In this document: piece after piece, positions 8,319 through 18,518 of the stretch
Layout: every line of letters starts with the position of its first letter
How positions within the stretch are numbered: position 1 is the first letter of the stretch
Translations under genes and position numbers: made by a program
Assembly: GCA_946567425.1 (NCBI GenBank)
Contig: CAMNXF010000004.1
Location: forward strand, 62,001 to 126,000
Direction of reading: 5' to 3'
Source of the DNA: an uncultured Clostridia bacterium
GTDB lineage: Bacteria > Bacillota > Clostridia > Oscillospirales > Ruminococcaceae
DNA: 64,000 bases
The notes under the pieces: model-generated
What the model saw: the letters and a program-made list of their open reading frames with translations, nothing else
Told to the model about the DNA's origin: nothing
Databases searched by the model: none

Positions 8319-9274
8319 AGTCGACCCTCACAGTCCTCTAAACAGAATAATTTTTTGAACTGCCCGTAATTTTCGGAGTACGCCAACGCCCACTGCGCTC
8401 TCGCGACCGCGTACTCGACTGTCGCTTTTCCCGTTTCGAGGAGCGGACAAACCTTTGCCGCGTACCGTCCGACCTCGTATTCGTACAAACGCGTTCCGCC
8501 GTAAGCGCACTGCGTCGCGATAATAACATAAACTCCCGCGTTCGTGAGTTCAGCGACGTCTCCCAAAAGATAATCGGGAACTCCGCCCGCGCCGTAGCTC
8601 TCCAAAATGACCGCCCTTATGCCTTCGGGAACGTACAGCCTTTGCCCGGGAATCAGCTTGACATGAAAAACAGCGTCGGACAAACGCTCGTAAAACCGCG
8701 TTTCGCCGCCGTGCTTCTGAGTATCCTTATGCGCCGAAAACATATCAAGATTTTCCGATGTGCCGCCATCCGTTTCGCTGAACGGAAACGGAGTTGAAAT
8801 GCCGCTATCCGATTTGGAAACGTGTTTCCCGTCATAGATAGTTCCCGAAAAAACCAGCCTGACCCCGAACGCCCGCTCGTCCGAGGCGAATCTTACCGCG
8901 TCGAGCAGATTTCTCGGCGCGTCAGAATTTTCCGCCGACATTGGTCTCATGCTACCCGTGAACGCTATCGGCTTGCGGCTGTTCTGTATCAGGCAGGACA
9001 ACGCCGCTGCGGCGTATGCCATGGTATCCGTGCCGTGAGTTACAACAAAGCCGTCAAACTCGTCATAGCGCTCGTGAATATGCCGCGCCAGTTTCTCCCA
9101 ATGGCGCGGAGTCATATTCGTGCTGTCGAGATTGAAAAGCTGCTCACTGTGGATTTCTGCGGGTAATTCACAGCCCTTGAGCAGCTCGTTTACCGAGACC
9201 AACGGAGCAAGCCCGTTTTCCGTTTCCGCGCAGGCGATAGTGCCGCCTGTTCCGAGGATAAGGAGCCTTTTCAT
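8315..9274 (-). CDS. ansA: L-asparaginase
   Basis: Hydrolyses asparagine to aspartate and ammonia; aspartate feeds both pyrimidine and purine synthesis, encoded on either side. 319 residues. Both catalytic triads are visible: Thr12 in ILGTGGTIAC and the Thr82-Asp83 pair in VTHGTDTMAYAA. FTGSMRPM is the usual following motif. No signal peptide, so it is cytoplasmic (type I-like). It follows spoVS by 9 bp and overlaps the kinase start. The symbol is by family; I cannot separate type I from cytoplasmic type II with certainty. Confidence 0.92.
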   Translation of the reverse strand: MKRLLILGTGGTIACAETENGLAPLVSVNELLKGCELPAEIHSEQLFNLDSTNMTPRHWEKLARHIHERYDEFDGFVVTHGTDTMAYAAAALSCLIQNSRKPIAFTGSMRPMSAENSDAPRNLLDAVRFASDERAFGVRLVFSGTIYDGKHVSKSDSGISTPFPFSETDGGTSENLDMFSAHKDTQKHGGETRFYERLSDAVFHVKLIPGQRLYVPEGIRAVILESYGAGGVPDYLLGDVAELTNAGVYVIIATQCAYGGTRLYEYEVGRYAAKVCPLLETGKATVEYAVARAQWALAYSENYGQFKKLFCLEDCEGRL

Positions 9275-9283
9275 TCGCGGGAA

Positions 9284-9544
9284 TTACCTCGGCTCAACAA
9301 TAAACTTCATTGCCGTGCGCTCCTCGCCGTCGATCTCGACGGTCGTGAATGCGGGAATGCATATCAGATCCACTCCCACGAGCGCCATATAGCTGCGCGC
9401 GATAGCAATGGACTTCACCGCCTGATTTGCCGCGCCCGCGCCGACTGCCTGAACCTCTACCTCGCTGTTTTCGCGGATAACTGCCGCGATTGCGCCCGCT
9501 ACAGACTTGGGCACAGAATGTGCGGATACCTTTACTACTTCCAT
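9284..9544 (-). CDS. spoVS: stage V sporulation protein S
   Basis: Small dimeric nucleic-acid-binding (Alba-like) protein needed for spore coat and cortex formation in Bacillus. 86 residues from ATG at 9544 (MEVVKVSAHSVPKSVAGAIA), the canonical length, and it contains the highly conserved QAVGAGAANQAVKSIAIAR and DLICIPAFTTVEIDGEERTA. An upstream in-frame start would add seven unlikely residues; AAGGTG precedes the chosen ATG. It is followed by ansA and preceded by ymdB. In Firmicutes spoVS is often beside ymdB, which supports both calls. Confidence 0.96.
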   Translation of the reverse strand: MEVVKVSAHSVPKSVAGAIAAVIRENSEVEVQAVGAGAANQAVKSIAIARSYMALVGVDLICIPAFTTVEIDGEERTAMKFIVEPR

Positions 9545-9607
9545 TTTTTTCACCTTTTGAAACACTTTGAGCGTTTCTGCCTTTCTATTTTATATATATT
9601 TTTAAAA

Positions 9608-10383
9608 TTAACAGCCGCCGTATGTTCTGCGAAATCTTTCCAGCTTTATGCATTTGCCGATTTTGTTGTCGAACTCCGCAAAAACTCCGCAAACGTCGCA
9701 TTCTCCCGATGCGCTGACATATTTTTTCGGGTAATATGTCAAAAATTTTTCTATGATGATATCCTTTTCCACACCCAGCACCGAATTGTGAGCGCCCGTC
9801 ATTCCCGCGTCTGTGATGTAGCCCGTGCCGTCGATTATCTCCTCGTCGGCGGTCTGAACGTGCGTATGTGTGCCGAACACCGCCGATACCTTCCCCGCCA
9901 GAAAAAGACCCATGGCGCGCTTTTCGCTGGTGGCTTCGGCGTGAAAATCAACTATAACTATCTCCGATGTGATCTCTTTAAGGAGCTCTTCAGCGCACCC
10001 GAACGGATTATCCGCGGGCTGCATAAACGCCGTGCCGATAAGATTTACCACGGAAACGCTGAACGAACCGAAATCCAGTCTGCATACACCCTTGCCGGGC
10101 AGATAGCCGCCGAAATTCGCGGGGCGCAGCAGCGTGTCGCGCCGCTCGAACTCCTCCGCTATCGAGTTTTTGCGGAAAGCGTGGTTTCCCGTCGTGATAA
10201 CATCCGCGCCCGCGTCGTATATCGCCTGCGCCGAACGCGGATCGATACCGTTGCCGTCGGCGCTGTTTTCGCCGTTGACTATCGCGAGATCGGCATTGTA
10301 GTCGCGACGGAGCGACGGCAGAACCGCCGCGAGCGCTTCGCGTCCCGCGCTTCCCACAATATCGCCGATAAAAATCGTTCTCA

Positions 10384-10384
<1 letters not shown>
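9608..10384 (-). CDS. ymdB: YmdB-family metallophosphoesterase
   Basis: Calcineurin-like phosphodiesterase; in Bacillus it acts on 2',3'-cyclic nucleotides and affects the switch between motility and biofilm. 258 residues from the ATG at 10384 (MRTIFIGDIVGSAGRE), which overlaps the purA stop by 4 bp. Metal-binding motifs in order: GDIVG, IVNGENSADGNG, ITTGNHAFRK, IVDFHAEATSEK and FGTHTHVQTADEEI. A longer frame reaching into purA was rejected. Its place just upstream of spoVS is conserved in many spore formers. Confidence 0.93.
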
Positions 10385-11682
<1,298 letters not shown>

Positions 11683-11725
11683 TCAAAAGACTTTGCCCAA
11701 GCCGAATAATTACCTTGCCGCATAT

Positions 11726-11754
11726 ATTGTATCACAAATTTCACAAAATTTCAA
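11726..11754 (-). promoter_or_regulatory. sigma-A promoter of purA
   Basis: Minus-strand TTGAAA (11754-11749), 17-bp spacer, TACAAT (11731-11726), ending close to the stop of the upstream YesL-like gene. No purine riboswitch fold was noticed in the roughly 60-nt leader. Confidence 0.75.
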
Positions 11755-11758
11755 GCAA

Positions 11759-12601
11759 TTATTTGATAATTTTTCCGCCGCCGTGTTTTCCGGATTTGCC
11801 GCCCTTGTTGCCCTTTTCGGGTTTGAGGTTAAGCGGAGCTTCTTTGCCGCCCATATCCTCAAAGACGGCGGCGTCATCGTCTTCGTCGGGAAGCTCGGGA
11901 TTGCGCTCGCCGCGCTGTTCGTAGTACGGGTTGATAATGAATTTCTGTATCGCGGGATAGCAGCAGAACACCGAGGTGAAGCCTATCCACGCAAACGGCA
12001 CAAGCGGCGAAAGGATCAGCACGAACGGTCCGAAGAACAGCACCAGCGTAGCGTAAAGCACAAACAGCGCCAGAGTTATCAGCTCGCCCCAAAGGTTCAC
12101 AAAGACCAGTATCACGGAATTTTTGATGATGCCGCCCATTCCGAGGTTCAGCGAGACGATTTGCGGGTAGATGTAGAAGTTCATCATCAAGAACAGCACC
12201 TGCGCCGCTATCGCCAGAGCGTAAAGTATCTTGCCGCCCGTATCCAGCTCGGACATACCCGAATAGTAGCGGAACGTCAAAATCACCACGCCGATGACGA
12301 ATACGTCCAGCATACCTATTATAAACGACTGCTTGAAGTTCTTTTTGAACTGCTGCCAGAAATCGTGGAGAATAAACTGCGGGCGCTCAAGATAGATATT
12401 GCGCATCATCGCGGTCATCGCCGCTGTCGCGGGTCCGAACGTCACAATCGGTATGCAGAACAGAAAGTACACAAGATTTATCTTGAAAAATGTCCAGAAT
12501 TTGTTCGTGAACAACTCCCAATAGCGGAAGAACGGCTTTTTTTTCGGTCCGTTTTTGGATACGCCCTTTCCCGCCACATTATTATTGTAAAATAATCCCA
12601 T
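11759..12601 (-). CDS. YesL-like (DUF624) membrane protein
   Basis: Integral membrane protein of the DUF624/YesL family; function unknown, often near carbohydrate uptake genes. 280 residues from ATG at 12601 (MGLFYNNNVAGKGVS), preceded by AAAGGAA. The family signature NLVYFLFCIPIVTFGPATAA is clear at about residues 44-63. About five membrane segments follow. The C-terminal tail is unusual: about 45 charged residues ending in a Lys/Gly-rich stretch (KGNKGGKSGKHGGGK) that probably faces the cytoplasm. The gene begins 29 bp after the stop of the 34-codon membrane peptide. Confidence 0.85.
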   Translation of the reverse strand: MGLFYNNNVAGKGVSKNGPKKKPFFRYWELFTNKFWTFFKINLVYFLFCIPIVTFGPATAAMTAMMRNIYLERPQFILHDFWQQFKKNFKQSFIIGMLDVFVIGVVILTFRYYSGMSELDTGGKILYALAIAAQVLFLMMNFYIYPQIVSLNLGMGGIIKNSVILVFVNLWGELITLALFVLYATLVLFFGPFVLILSPLVPFAWIGFTSVFCCYPAIQKFIINPYYEQRGERNPELPDEDDDAAVFEDMGGKEAPLNLKPEKGNKGGKSGKHGGGKIIK

Positions 12602-12630
12602 AAAATTTCCTTTCGCGGCGTTGCCCTTAA

Positions 12631-12735
12631 TTACACAAGCGCCTGCACGAAAATGCCGATCACCATTGCTATCGCCAGAATTACCGCCAGAACGCGGCAC
12701 ACTCTCAACAATTTTGCGCGTTTTTTCTCGTCCAT
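12631..12735 (-). CDS. 34-aa single-pass membrane peptide
   Basis: Short gene: 34 residues with a basic N-terminus (MDEKKRAKLLRVCRVL) and one hydrophobic helix (AVILAIAMVIGIFVQALV), ending in TAA. AAAGGA stands 7 bases upstream of the ATG. The shape (charged head plus one helix) resembles the tiny DUF4044/Prli42-type membrane proteins of Firmicutes, but I cannot prove membership. It lies just upstream of the YesL-like gene on the same strand. The hairpin repeat at 12750-12937 ends immediately upstream of its Shine-Dalgarno, so any transcript would carry that element as its 5' leader. Confidence 0.65.
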   Translation of the reverse strand: MDEKKRAKLLRVCRVLAVILAIAMVIGIFVQALV

Positions 12736-12749
12736 TGCCATTTCCTTTC

Positions 12750-12937
12750 AGAGCCTGTTAAGCATCTCTCAGCGCATGTCTTTTCGGCAAATTTTGTCGC
12801 TGACTGCGTTAAAAATCCTTGAAATACATACAGTATAACGGCGGATTTAGCGTTTTCCGCGAAGCGGATAATGCGTTTTTATCATCGACAAAATTTACTG
12901 CTAAAATCCACACACTTCGAGATACTGAACAGGCTCT
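12750..12937. repeat. hairpin repeat element, copy 1 (188 bp)
   Basis: Bounded by imperfect 19-bp terminal inverted repeats: AGAGCCTGTTAAGCATCTC on the left and the reverse complement of AGAGCCTGTTCAGTATCTC on the right. Inside, AAATTTTGTCG (12789-12799) pairs perfectly with CGACAAAATTT (12886-12896), and AAATCC pairs with GGATTT around the core CTTGAAATACATACAGTAT (12818-12836). The whole unit folds as one long hairpin. The same tips and the same core occur in copy 2 at 41716-41878, with different inner stems. No coding content. MITE-like or structured-RNA-like. Confidence 0.85.
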
Positions 12938-12987
12938 CACAAACCGCTTCTTTTATTATACACCATTCAACTGTGTAATGTCAAGAG

Positions 12988-15570
12988 TTAATTTAAAACA
13001 TCAACTATACCGCCGCCAGACAGTGCGTAGATATTACCGCCGTGCTTGAACGCGAGCGTAAAGCCCGTTCTGTCGTCAAACAGTTCCTTTACGGGATATT
13101 CCTCGCCGCTGTCGGACATCACCGCGTAGCCCGACATCACCGAAACGCCGTCGAAATACCTGTACGCCGCGCCGAACCGCACTCCGTCCATTATCACGGT
13201 ATTTATCCCCGCGAACTCCAGAGTGTTCAGCAGCTCCGCGTCCATGGGCTTTGTGAGTGTGTTGACAAGGCTTGCCGCGCCGTTTTCAAGCTTGTAATGC
13301 GACAGCGTCATGGTATTCGCCGCCTTGCCGCAGATCAGCGCGTCGTCGCCGTGAACAGCCCCGTCAACGCTTTTCAGCACCGCCGTTTTCGGCTGCTTCG
13401 GGTCGGAGCAGTCCATGGTGAGAAACGTGCCGCTTTCGCCGTTCACCAACAGCAGGCTGCCGTCAAAGCGCATTGAGGTAACGGGCTGCGCTAAATTCGT
13501 AAGCTGCGCGGAGGTCTCGCCATTTTCATCTCTGATATTGATAACGCCGTTTTCGTATGTGGCGCAGCCGTTATCAAAAAACGCCGCCGCCTTAATAACG
13601 TCCATCTGAACGGCGTTTATCTCCTCGCCGACCGATATGAGCAAGCCGCCCTCGGCGCGGTTTCCATCCTTGTCGGCAATGACGCTCGTGCCGCTCATTA
13701 TGTAACGTCCGTCTGCGCTTGCGCTTACGGGGTCTCCTATCGCGGCGCAGGAGCTTTTCACCGAACCGTCCGCCATTGAATAAGCGGCGCTCACCGCATA
13801 GGAATAGCCCCTCGTGCCGCTGAGAATGACGCTTTGCGGCGGCATCGTCTTTTTCTCAGTGCCGAGCTTCGGAAGATAAACGTCCTCGTCTGCTATGCCG
13901 AACGTCCGCGAGAACTTCGGCGTGTAGACCGAGCCTAACAGTATATCGCCGCCGCTACGGTCAAAGTCGGTCATAAAGCCGTCCTGCGAGACCGTGTACA
14001 GCGCCGTACCGCCCGAGATCTTCATAAAGCCGCACTCCGCGCCGCCCGTAAACACGGCGATAAGCGCGCCGTTATCCTCGAATGCGTTCACTATCTGCGT
14101 GCCGTCGGGCGGCAGTATATCGCTAAGCTCCGTAAGTGTGCCGCTCTTGAACTCCTTTGCCTCGACCGCCTCCATGGTTACCGTGTACACGTTGTCGCCC
14201 TCGGCGAACGTTCCGAAGCCGTCTGCCTGAACAAGCAGATCGCCGAATATCTTATTATAATCGTAAACTCCCTCGCGTGCGTTTTTGCCGCCCGTTATGT
14301 TGTCGTTGTAGGCGTAGTATATCTCGCTGAACACGGCGGTGCTGTCCTCGGCGAAATCAACGTCCTTTATCTCGGCTTTTGCGGTCACCTCGGGAATAAA
14401 CCGCACGCCTGCCGCCGCGCCGAAAACCACGGCCGCGCCCACCGCCGCCGCAATCAGCGCGCCCTTGTGGTAAGGGTGTTCGTTCGGTATCGACACCACG
14501 AACGGCGCTTGCCTGGCTGTTTTAACGGGGCGTTCTTCCTGCCCGTCGTCCTGTTCGGGCTCATCATCGGACTGCTCGTCCTCGGCTCTTGCAGCCTCGT
14601 ATGCCGCGCGAGCCTCCATTTGCGCCTTTTCCGCCGCCGCTTTTGCCGCTTCGGCACGTCTTTCATACGCTTCCTCCTCGGCAAGCCGCTCGAGATTTTT
14701 CTTCAGCATTTCCTGATCTATCTGGATTATCGCCGTCGTCTCTCCGTTGTACGGCTGATTTACCGCTTCGATCTCCTCCGTGAACACGGGTTGCTCTTCG
14801 GTGTAGTCCTCCGTGACCTCGTCATACTCCTCGTCGGGATACGTCTCGTTTGCGTCCTCGTCGGGTTCGTACTCCTGTTCGGTTTCCTCCGCTTCGTCAA
14901 AGCCGCCCTCCGCAAGAAATTCTTCCGTGTTTCCCGTTATCGGCGTAAGTTCGGCGGCGGGTTCTTCGTTATACTCCCGATCTTGTTCCTCTTCCGTCGG
15001 AATGGTCTCTGCGGCGGACGCGGCGGGTTCTTCGGCGGCGCTCTCCGTTTCCGCTGAATATTCCCGAGGAGCTTCTTCCGCGTTCTCCTCGTGAACCTCC
15101 GCGGCGGTGAGTTCGCCGATATGGTCAAGCTCGTCCATGACCTCCTCAAACGTCGGCTCGGAGTAATCCTCATCTTCCTCGTCGCCGTTCAGCGCCATTT
15201 CAGACTTCTCCAGACGCAATGTGAGCGTTCGCTCCCATATCTGGCGCGCCGTATACAGTATGCGGCTGTAATCGTCCGAGGTAAGCTCGGAGTTCTCCAG
15301 CGTGAGAATAAGCCCCTGCAAATTCATCGCGGGATTGTCCCTTATCTTGTCTATCACCTGCTGTGGAGCCTCGCAGCCCTCCAACAGGTACAGAAAATCC
15401 GCACTGCCTATGCCCAGTCCTCTCAGGCGCGTAAGAAAAGTGAACGCGTCAAGCTCGGGCGGCGCGGCGTTCCCCTCGTCGTCGATAAGCAGACCGATAA
15501 CATTCTGCGGCACTATATCCTCGGGCACTACGCGCCGACGCATTATTTCCCGCATTTCCCCAACTGTCAT
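12988..15570 (-). CDS. large membrane-anchored protein, probable anti-sigma partner with propeller-like outer domain
   Basis: 860 residues in clear blocks. Residues 1-125 form a soluble helical domain; 126-345 are very acidic and low in complexity (Glu/Asp/Ala/Thr), with a charged helix near 287-330 (EEEAYERRAEAAKAAAEKAQ); one membrane helix is at about 370-392 (GALIAAAVGAAVVFGAAAG); and 395-860 is a beta-rich outer domain with repeated short strands, like the propeller-type secreted domains of clostridia. It starts 41 bp after an ECF sigma-like gene. That order suggests the cytoplasmic part holds the sigma factor while the outer domain senses something. This role is inferred; no named anti-sigma motif is visible. 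Confidence 0.7.
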   Translation of the reverse strand: MTVGEMREIMRRRVVPEDIVPQNVIGLLIDDEGNAAPPELDAFTFLTRLRGLGIGSADFLYLLEGCEAPQQVIDKIRDNPAMNLQGLILTLENSELTSDDYSRILYTARQIWERTLTLRLEKSEMALNGDEEDEDYSEPTFEEVMDELDHIGELTAAEVHEENAEEAPREYSAETESAAEEPAASAAETIPTEEEQDREYNEEPAAELTPITGNTEEFLAEGGFDEAEETEQEYEPDEDANETYPDEEYDEVTEDYTEEQPVFTEEIEAVNQPYNGETTAIIQIDQEMLKKNLERLAEEEAYERRAEAAKAAAEKAQMEARAAYEAARAEDEQSDDEPEQDDGQEERPVKTARQAPFVVSIPNEHPYHKGALIAAAVGAAVVFGAAAGVRFIPEVTAKAEIKDVDFAEDSTAVFSEIYYAYNDNITGGKNAREGVYDYNKIFGDLLVQADGFGTFAEGDNVYTVTMEAVEAKEFKSGTLTELSDILPPDGTQIVNAFEDNGALIAVFTGGAECGFMKISGGTALYTVSQDGFMTDFDRSGGDILLGSVYTPKFSRTFGIADEDVYLPKLGTEKKTMPPQSVILSGTRGYSYAVSAAYSMADGSVKSSCAAIGDPVSASADGRYIMSGTSVIADKDGNRAEGGLLISVGEEINAVQMDVIKAAAFFDNGCATYENGVINIRDENGETSAQLTNLAQPVTSMRFDGSLLLVNGESGTFLTMDCSDPKQPKTAVLKSVDGAVHGDDALICGKAANTMTLSHYKLENGAASLVNTLTKPMDAELLNTLEFAGINTVIMDGVRFGAAYRYFDGVSVMSGYAVMSDSGEEYPVKELFDDRTGFTLAFKHGGNIYALSGGGIVDVLN

Positions 15571-15611
15571 TTTGTCACCCCGTTATTTTTACAATTATTA
15601 TAGCGTTTGTG

Positions 15612-16079
15612 TTAATCCAAATCCAATATATCGAACGACCTGTTTAGACGTTTTTTTACGCTGCCTTTCATTAGACCCGAGAAAGCCGAGATATCCTCGA
15701 TCGAGAACTTTCCAGCAATATACATCACGGCGCATATCCTGTCAACACCCTCCAGCTCGAACAATCTGCGCTTTATGTCGGGCTGCTCGTCGTCGAGATA
15801 CTCCTCGCCGCCGTATTCCTTTAACCTCATCTTTATGCGCGCGTACAGCGTTTTCATCATAAACACGCGGAACGCCGCCTCGCTGTGCAGCTTGTTTATT
15901 GAATTAAAGCCGTCGCGGATAGTGCCCGTGACCGCCTCTATAGCGTCCATGTCGTTCTCCAGCGAATAGAACGCCGTATAGTACATCTCGCGCGAAATGG
16001 TCTCGTACAGCCGCGAGAACGCTTTGGCGTCGCCGTTCGCCGCCATTGATACCGTTTCCCTGTATTCCTTCTTGTCCAT
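15612..16079 (-). CDS. ECF-type sigma-70 family protein
   Basis: 155 residues. The N-terminal half looks like sigma region 2 (AFSRLYETISREMYYTAFYSLENDMDAIEAV) and the C-terminal half like region 4 with a helix-turn-helix (FSIEDISAFSGLMKGSVKKRLNRSFDIL). Region 2 is divergent from classical ECF factors, so promoter choice cannot be guessed. The ATG at 16079 has AAAGG upstream. It follows the GNAT gene by 34 bp and precedes the 860-residue membrane protein, the usual sigma then anti-sigma order. Confidence 0.75.
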   Translation of the reverse strand: MDKKEYRETVSMAANGDAKAFSRLYETISREMYYTAFYSLENDMDAIEAVTGTIRDGFNSINKLHSEAAFRVFMMKTLYARIKMRLKEYGGEEYLDDEQPDIKRRLFELEGVDRICAVMYIAGKFSIEDISAFSGLMKGSVKKRLNRSFDILDLD

Positions 16080-16113
16080 ACTGCGCCGCCTTTCCGTAAA
16101 TATATTTTTCCCG

Positions 16114-16629
16114 TTAAAGTGTTATCCAAAATCTCTTTATCACATGACCGCTGCTGTCGTCCGTCTCACGCTCGAATATCCCGCCGTTTACGAGGATAAC
16201 CTTTTCACTCGCGATATTTCCCGCTTGGCAGGTCACGAGAATCTTGTCCGCGCCACGTTCGCGGTATATTTCAAGCGCCTGCCGCAGCATTTCCTTTGCG
16301 TAACCTTTGCGTCGTTCGGATTTGCGCACCGAATAGCCGATATGCCCTCCCCACTCGCCGACGATCGGGTGGTCGATATGACGGCGGCAGTCGATAAGCC
16401 CGACGACCCTGTTGTCCTCGTTTAACGCAAGAAACATATCCGTAGGCACAAAATCCTCAGGACATTTGTTTGAAAACTCCTCGAGATGAGCGAGCCAGTC
16501 ATCGGCGCTGTCATACTTTTCCAACATCGAACCGCCGTGAATTATCTCGCCGTTTTCCAAGAACTCCGCCCTATAAGCCATTATGTCCCCGATATATTCG
16601 GCGGAGGGTCTAATCAGACGAACGCTCAT
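16114..16629 (-). CDS. GNAT-family N-acetyltransferase
   Basis: 171 residues. Acetyl-CoA binding motif A is clear: HIGYSVRKSERRKGYAKEML, followed by QALEIYRERGADKILVTCQAGNIAS and SEKVILVNGGIFE. The substrate is unknown; this subtype resembles small-molecule acetyltransferases of Firmicutes. Its ATG overlaps the aspS stop (ATGA), so it is translated with aspS, and the ECF sigma gene follows. Confidence 0.88.
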   Translation of the reverse strand: MSVRLIRPSAEYIGDIMAYRAEFLENGEIIHGGSMLEKYDSADDWLAHLEEFSNKCPEDFVPTDMFLALNEDNRVVGLIDCRRHIDHPIVGEWGGHIGYSVRKSERRKGYAKEMLRQALEIYRERGADKILVTCQAGNIASEKVILVNGGIFERETDDSSGHVIKRFWITL

Positions 16630-18398
16630 TCCGTATCCTCCGCTATTTTAATGCCGAGCTCCGCGAGCTGCTCCTCCGACACGAACGACGGCGCTTCGCT
16701 CATCAGCTCGGACGCGTTCTGCACTTTCGGGAACGCAACCACGTCGCGCAGACTGTCACAGCCGCACATCAGCATCGCCAATCTGTCGAGACCGATACCC
16801 GCTCCGCCGTGAGGGGGCGCAGCATATTTATACGCGTCCACGAGGAAGCCGAATTTCGCGTTGATCTCCTCGTCAGTCATGCCCAGCATTTCAAACATCT
16901 TCTGCTGCAATTCGGGATCGTTTATGCGTATCGAACCCGACAGCAGCTCCACACCGTTCAGCACGAGATCGTAGCACTTCGCGCGGACTTTCGCCTTGTC
17001 GTTATCCAGATATTGGATATGTTCGTCGAGCGGCATGGTGAACGGGTGGTGCATTGCGAGCCACTCTCCGCTCTCCTCATCGTACTCAAAGAACGGGAAC
17101 TCGGTTATCCACACGAAATTCCAGCCCTCGGGGATAATGCCGAGCTGCTTCGCGGCCTTGGTTCTCAACGCGCCCAGCGTCGGCAGCGTTACCTTATCCT
17201 TATCCGCGACGATAAGCGCCACGTCGCCCTTTTCGCAGCCGAGCGCCGCGAGTATCTTTTCGAGTTCGTCCTCTTTCATAAACTTGCCGAACGAGCAGGT
17301 CGGCACATCGTCGACCCAGCGCACATAAGCCAAGCCCTTTGCGCCGATACCCTTGACGTACTCGACCAGCTTGTCAATCTCTTTCCTTGTAAGCGTGCCC
17401 GCCGCGTTCTTTGCGGTTATGCCGCGAACCGAGCCGCCGTTCTCCAGCGCTCCCTTGAACACGACGAAATCCGTGTCCCGAACGACCTCGGAGATATCCG
17501 TAATCTCCATCCCGAAACGTGTGTCGGGCTTGTCCGAGCCGAAACGGCGCATTGCCTCGTCATAAGTAAGTCTCGGCAGCGGAACAGTGATATCAACGTC
17601 CAGAACCTCTTTATAAAGGCGGTTGACGAAGCCCTCCAAACACTCAATAATGTCATCGGTGTCCACAAACGACATCTCAAGGTCTATCTGCGTGAATTCG
17701 GGCTGACGGTCTGCGCGCAGATCCTCGTCGCGGAAGCAACGCGCCAACTGAATATATTTGTCAAATCCCGAGATCATAAGGAGCTGCTTGTACATCTGCG
17801 GCGACTGCGGCAGCGCGTAAAACTTGCCGTTGTGGATACGCGACGGTACGATATAGTCGCGCGCTCCCTCGGGAGTGGACTTTATCATCATCGGCGTTTC
17901 GATCTCTATAAAGCCGTTTTCATAGAAGTACTCGCGCGCGCATTTTGCGATATTGTGGCGCATTATCAGATTATTCTGAAGCGGCTGACGGCGCAGGTCG
18001 AGATAGCGGTACTTCAAGCGCAACTCCTCGTTGGTCTTGGAATTGGAAACTATCTCAAAAGGCGGTGTTTCGGCTTTTGAGAGTATGCGCAGCTCGCTTA
18101 CAAGAATTTCCAGCCCGCCCGTCTTAATGTCATTGTTGACGCTCTCACGCGCTCTTACCGCGCCCCTTACCATAAGCACGTCCTCGCTGCGGACGGTCTT
18201 TGCCTTATCGAAAACCGACTTCTCGGTGGTCTCGTCGAACACGAGCTGAACTATTCCGCTGCGGTCGCGCAGGTCGATAAATATGATACCGCCTTTGTCG
18301 CGCACTCTCTGCGTAAATCCCCCAACGGTGACCTCGCCCATTTCAAGCGTTACCTCGCCGCAATAGCAGCTCCTTTTCATGCCTTTCATATTATCCAT
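16626..18398 (-). CDS. aspS: aspartyl-tRNA synthetase
   Basis: Class II aminoacyl-tRNA synthetase charging tRNA-Asp (or Asn as well, if non-discriminating). 590 residues from the ATG at 18398 (MDNMKGMKRSCYCGE), chosen because GAGAGG lies upstream; an upstream in-frame ATG at 18428 lacks a good site. Domains: N-terminal OB-fold (VGGFTQRVRDKGGIIFIDLRD), class II motif 1/2 region (LRLKYRYLDLRRQPLQNNL, ARCFRDEDLRADRQPEFTQID), bacterial GAD insert, and motif 3 (PPHGGAGIGLDRLAML). The size with the insert shows it is the bacterial type. Confidence 0.97.
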   Translation of the reverse strand: MDNMKGMKRSCYCGEVTLEMGEVTVGGFTQRVRDKGGIIFIDLRDRSGIVQLVFDETTEKSVFDKAKTVRSEDVLMVRGAVRARESVNNDIKTGGLEILVSELRILSKAETPPFEIVSNSKTNEELRLKYRYLDLRRQPLQNNLIMRHNIAKCAREYFYENGFIEIETPMMIKSTPEGARDYIVPSRIHNGKFYALPQSPQMYKQLLMISGFDKYIQLARCFRDEDLRADRQPEFTQIDLEMSFVDTDDIIECLEGFVNRLYKEVLDVDITVPLPRLTYDEAMRRFGSDKPDTRFGMEITDISEVVRDTDFVVFKGALENGGSVRGITAKNAAGTLTRKEIDKLVEYVKGIGAKGLAYVRWVDDVPTCSFGKFMKEDELEKILAALGCEKGDVALIVADKDKVTLPTLGALRTKAAKQLGIIPEGWNFVWITEFPFFEYDEESGEWLAMHHPFTMPLDEHIQYLDNDKAKVRAKCYDLVLNGVELLSGSIRINDPELQQKMFEMLGMTDEEINAKFGFLVDAYKYAAPPHGGAGIGLDRLAMLMCGCDSLRDVVAFPKVQNASELMSEAPSFVSEEQLAELGIKIAEDTE

Positions 18399-18437
18399 AA
18401 CGATATACCTCTCTGTATTAAATTGCATATATAGTTT

Positions 18438-18466
18438 ATTATAACATCAATTCATGATTTTTTCAA
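18438..18466 (-). promoter_or_regulatory. sigma-A promoter of aspS
   Basis: Minus-strand TTGAAA (18466-18461), 17-bp spacer, TATAAT (18443-18438), about 40 bp before the aspS ATG. No T-box features were seen in the short leader. Confidence 0.82.
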
Positions 18467-18518
18467 GGGGATTATGTAATTTTTTGGGGGATTTAAGGCA
18501 AAAAAGCTCCCCCGCGTT

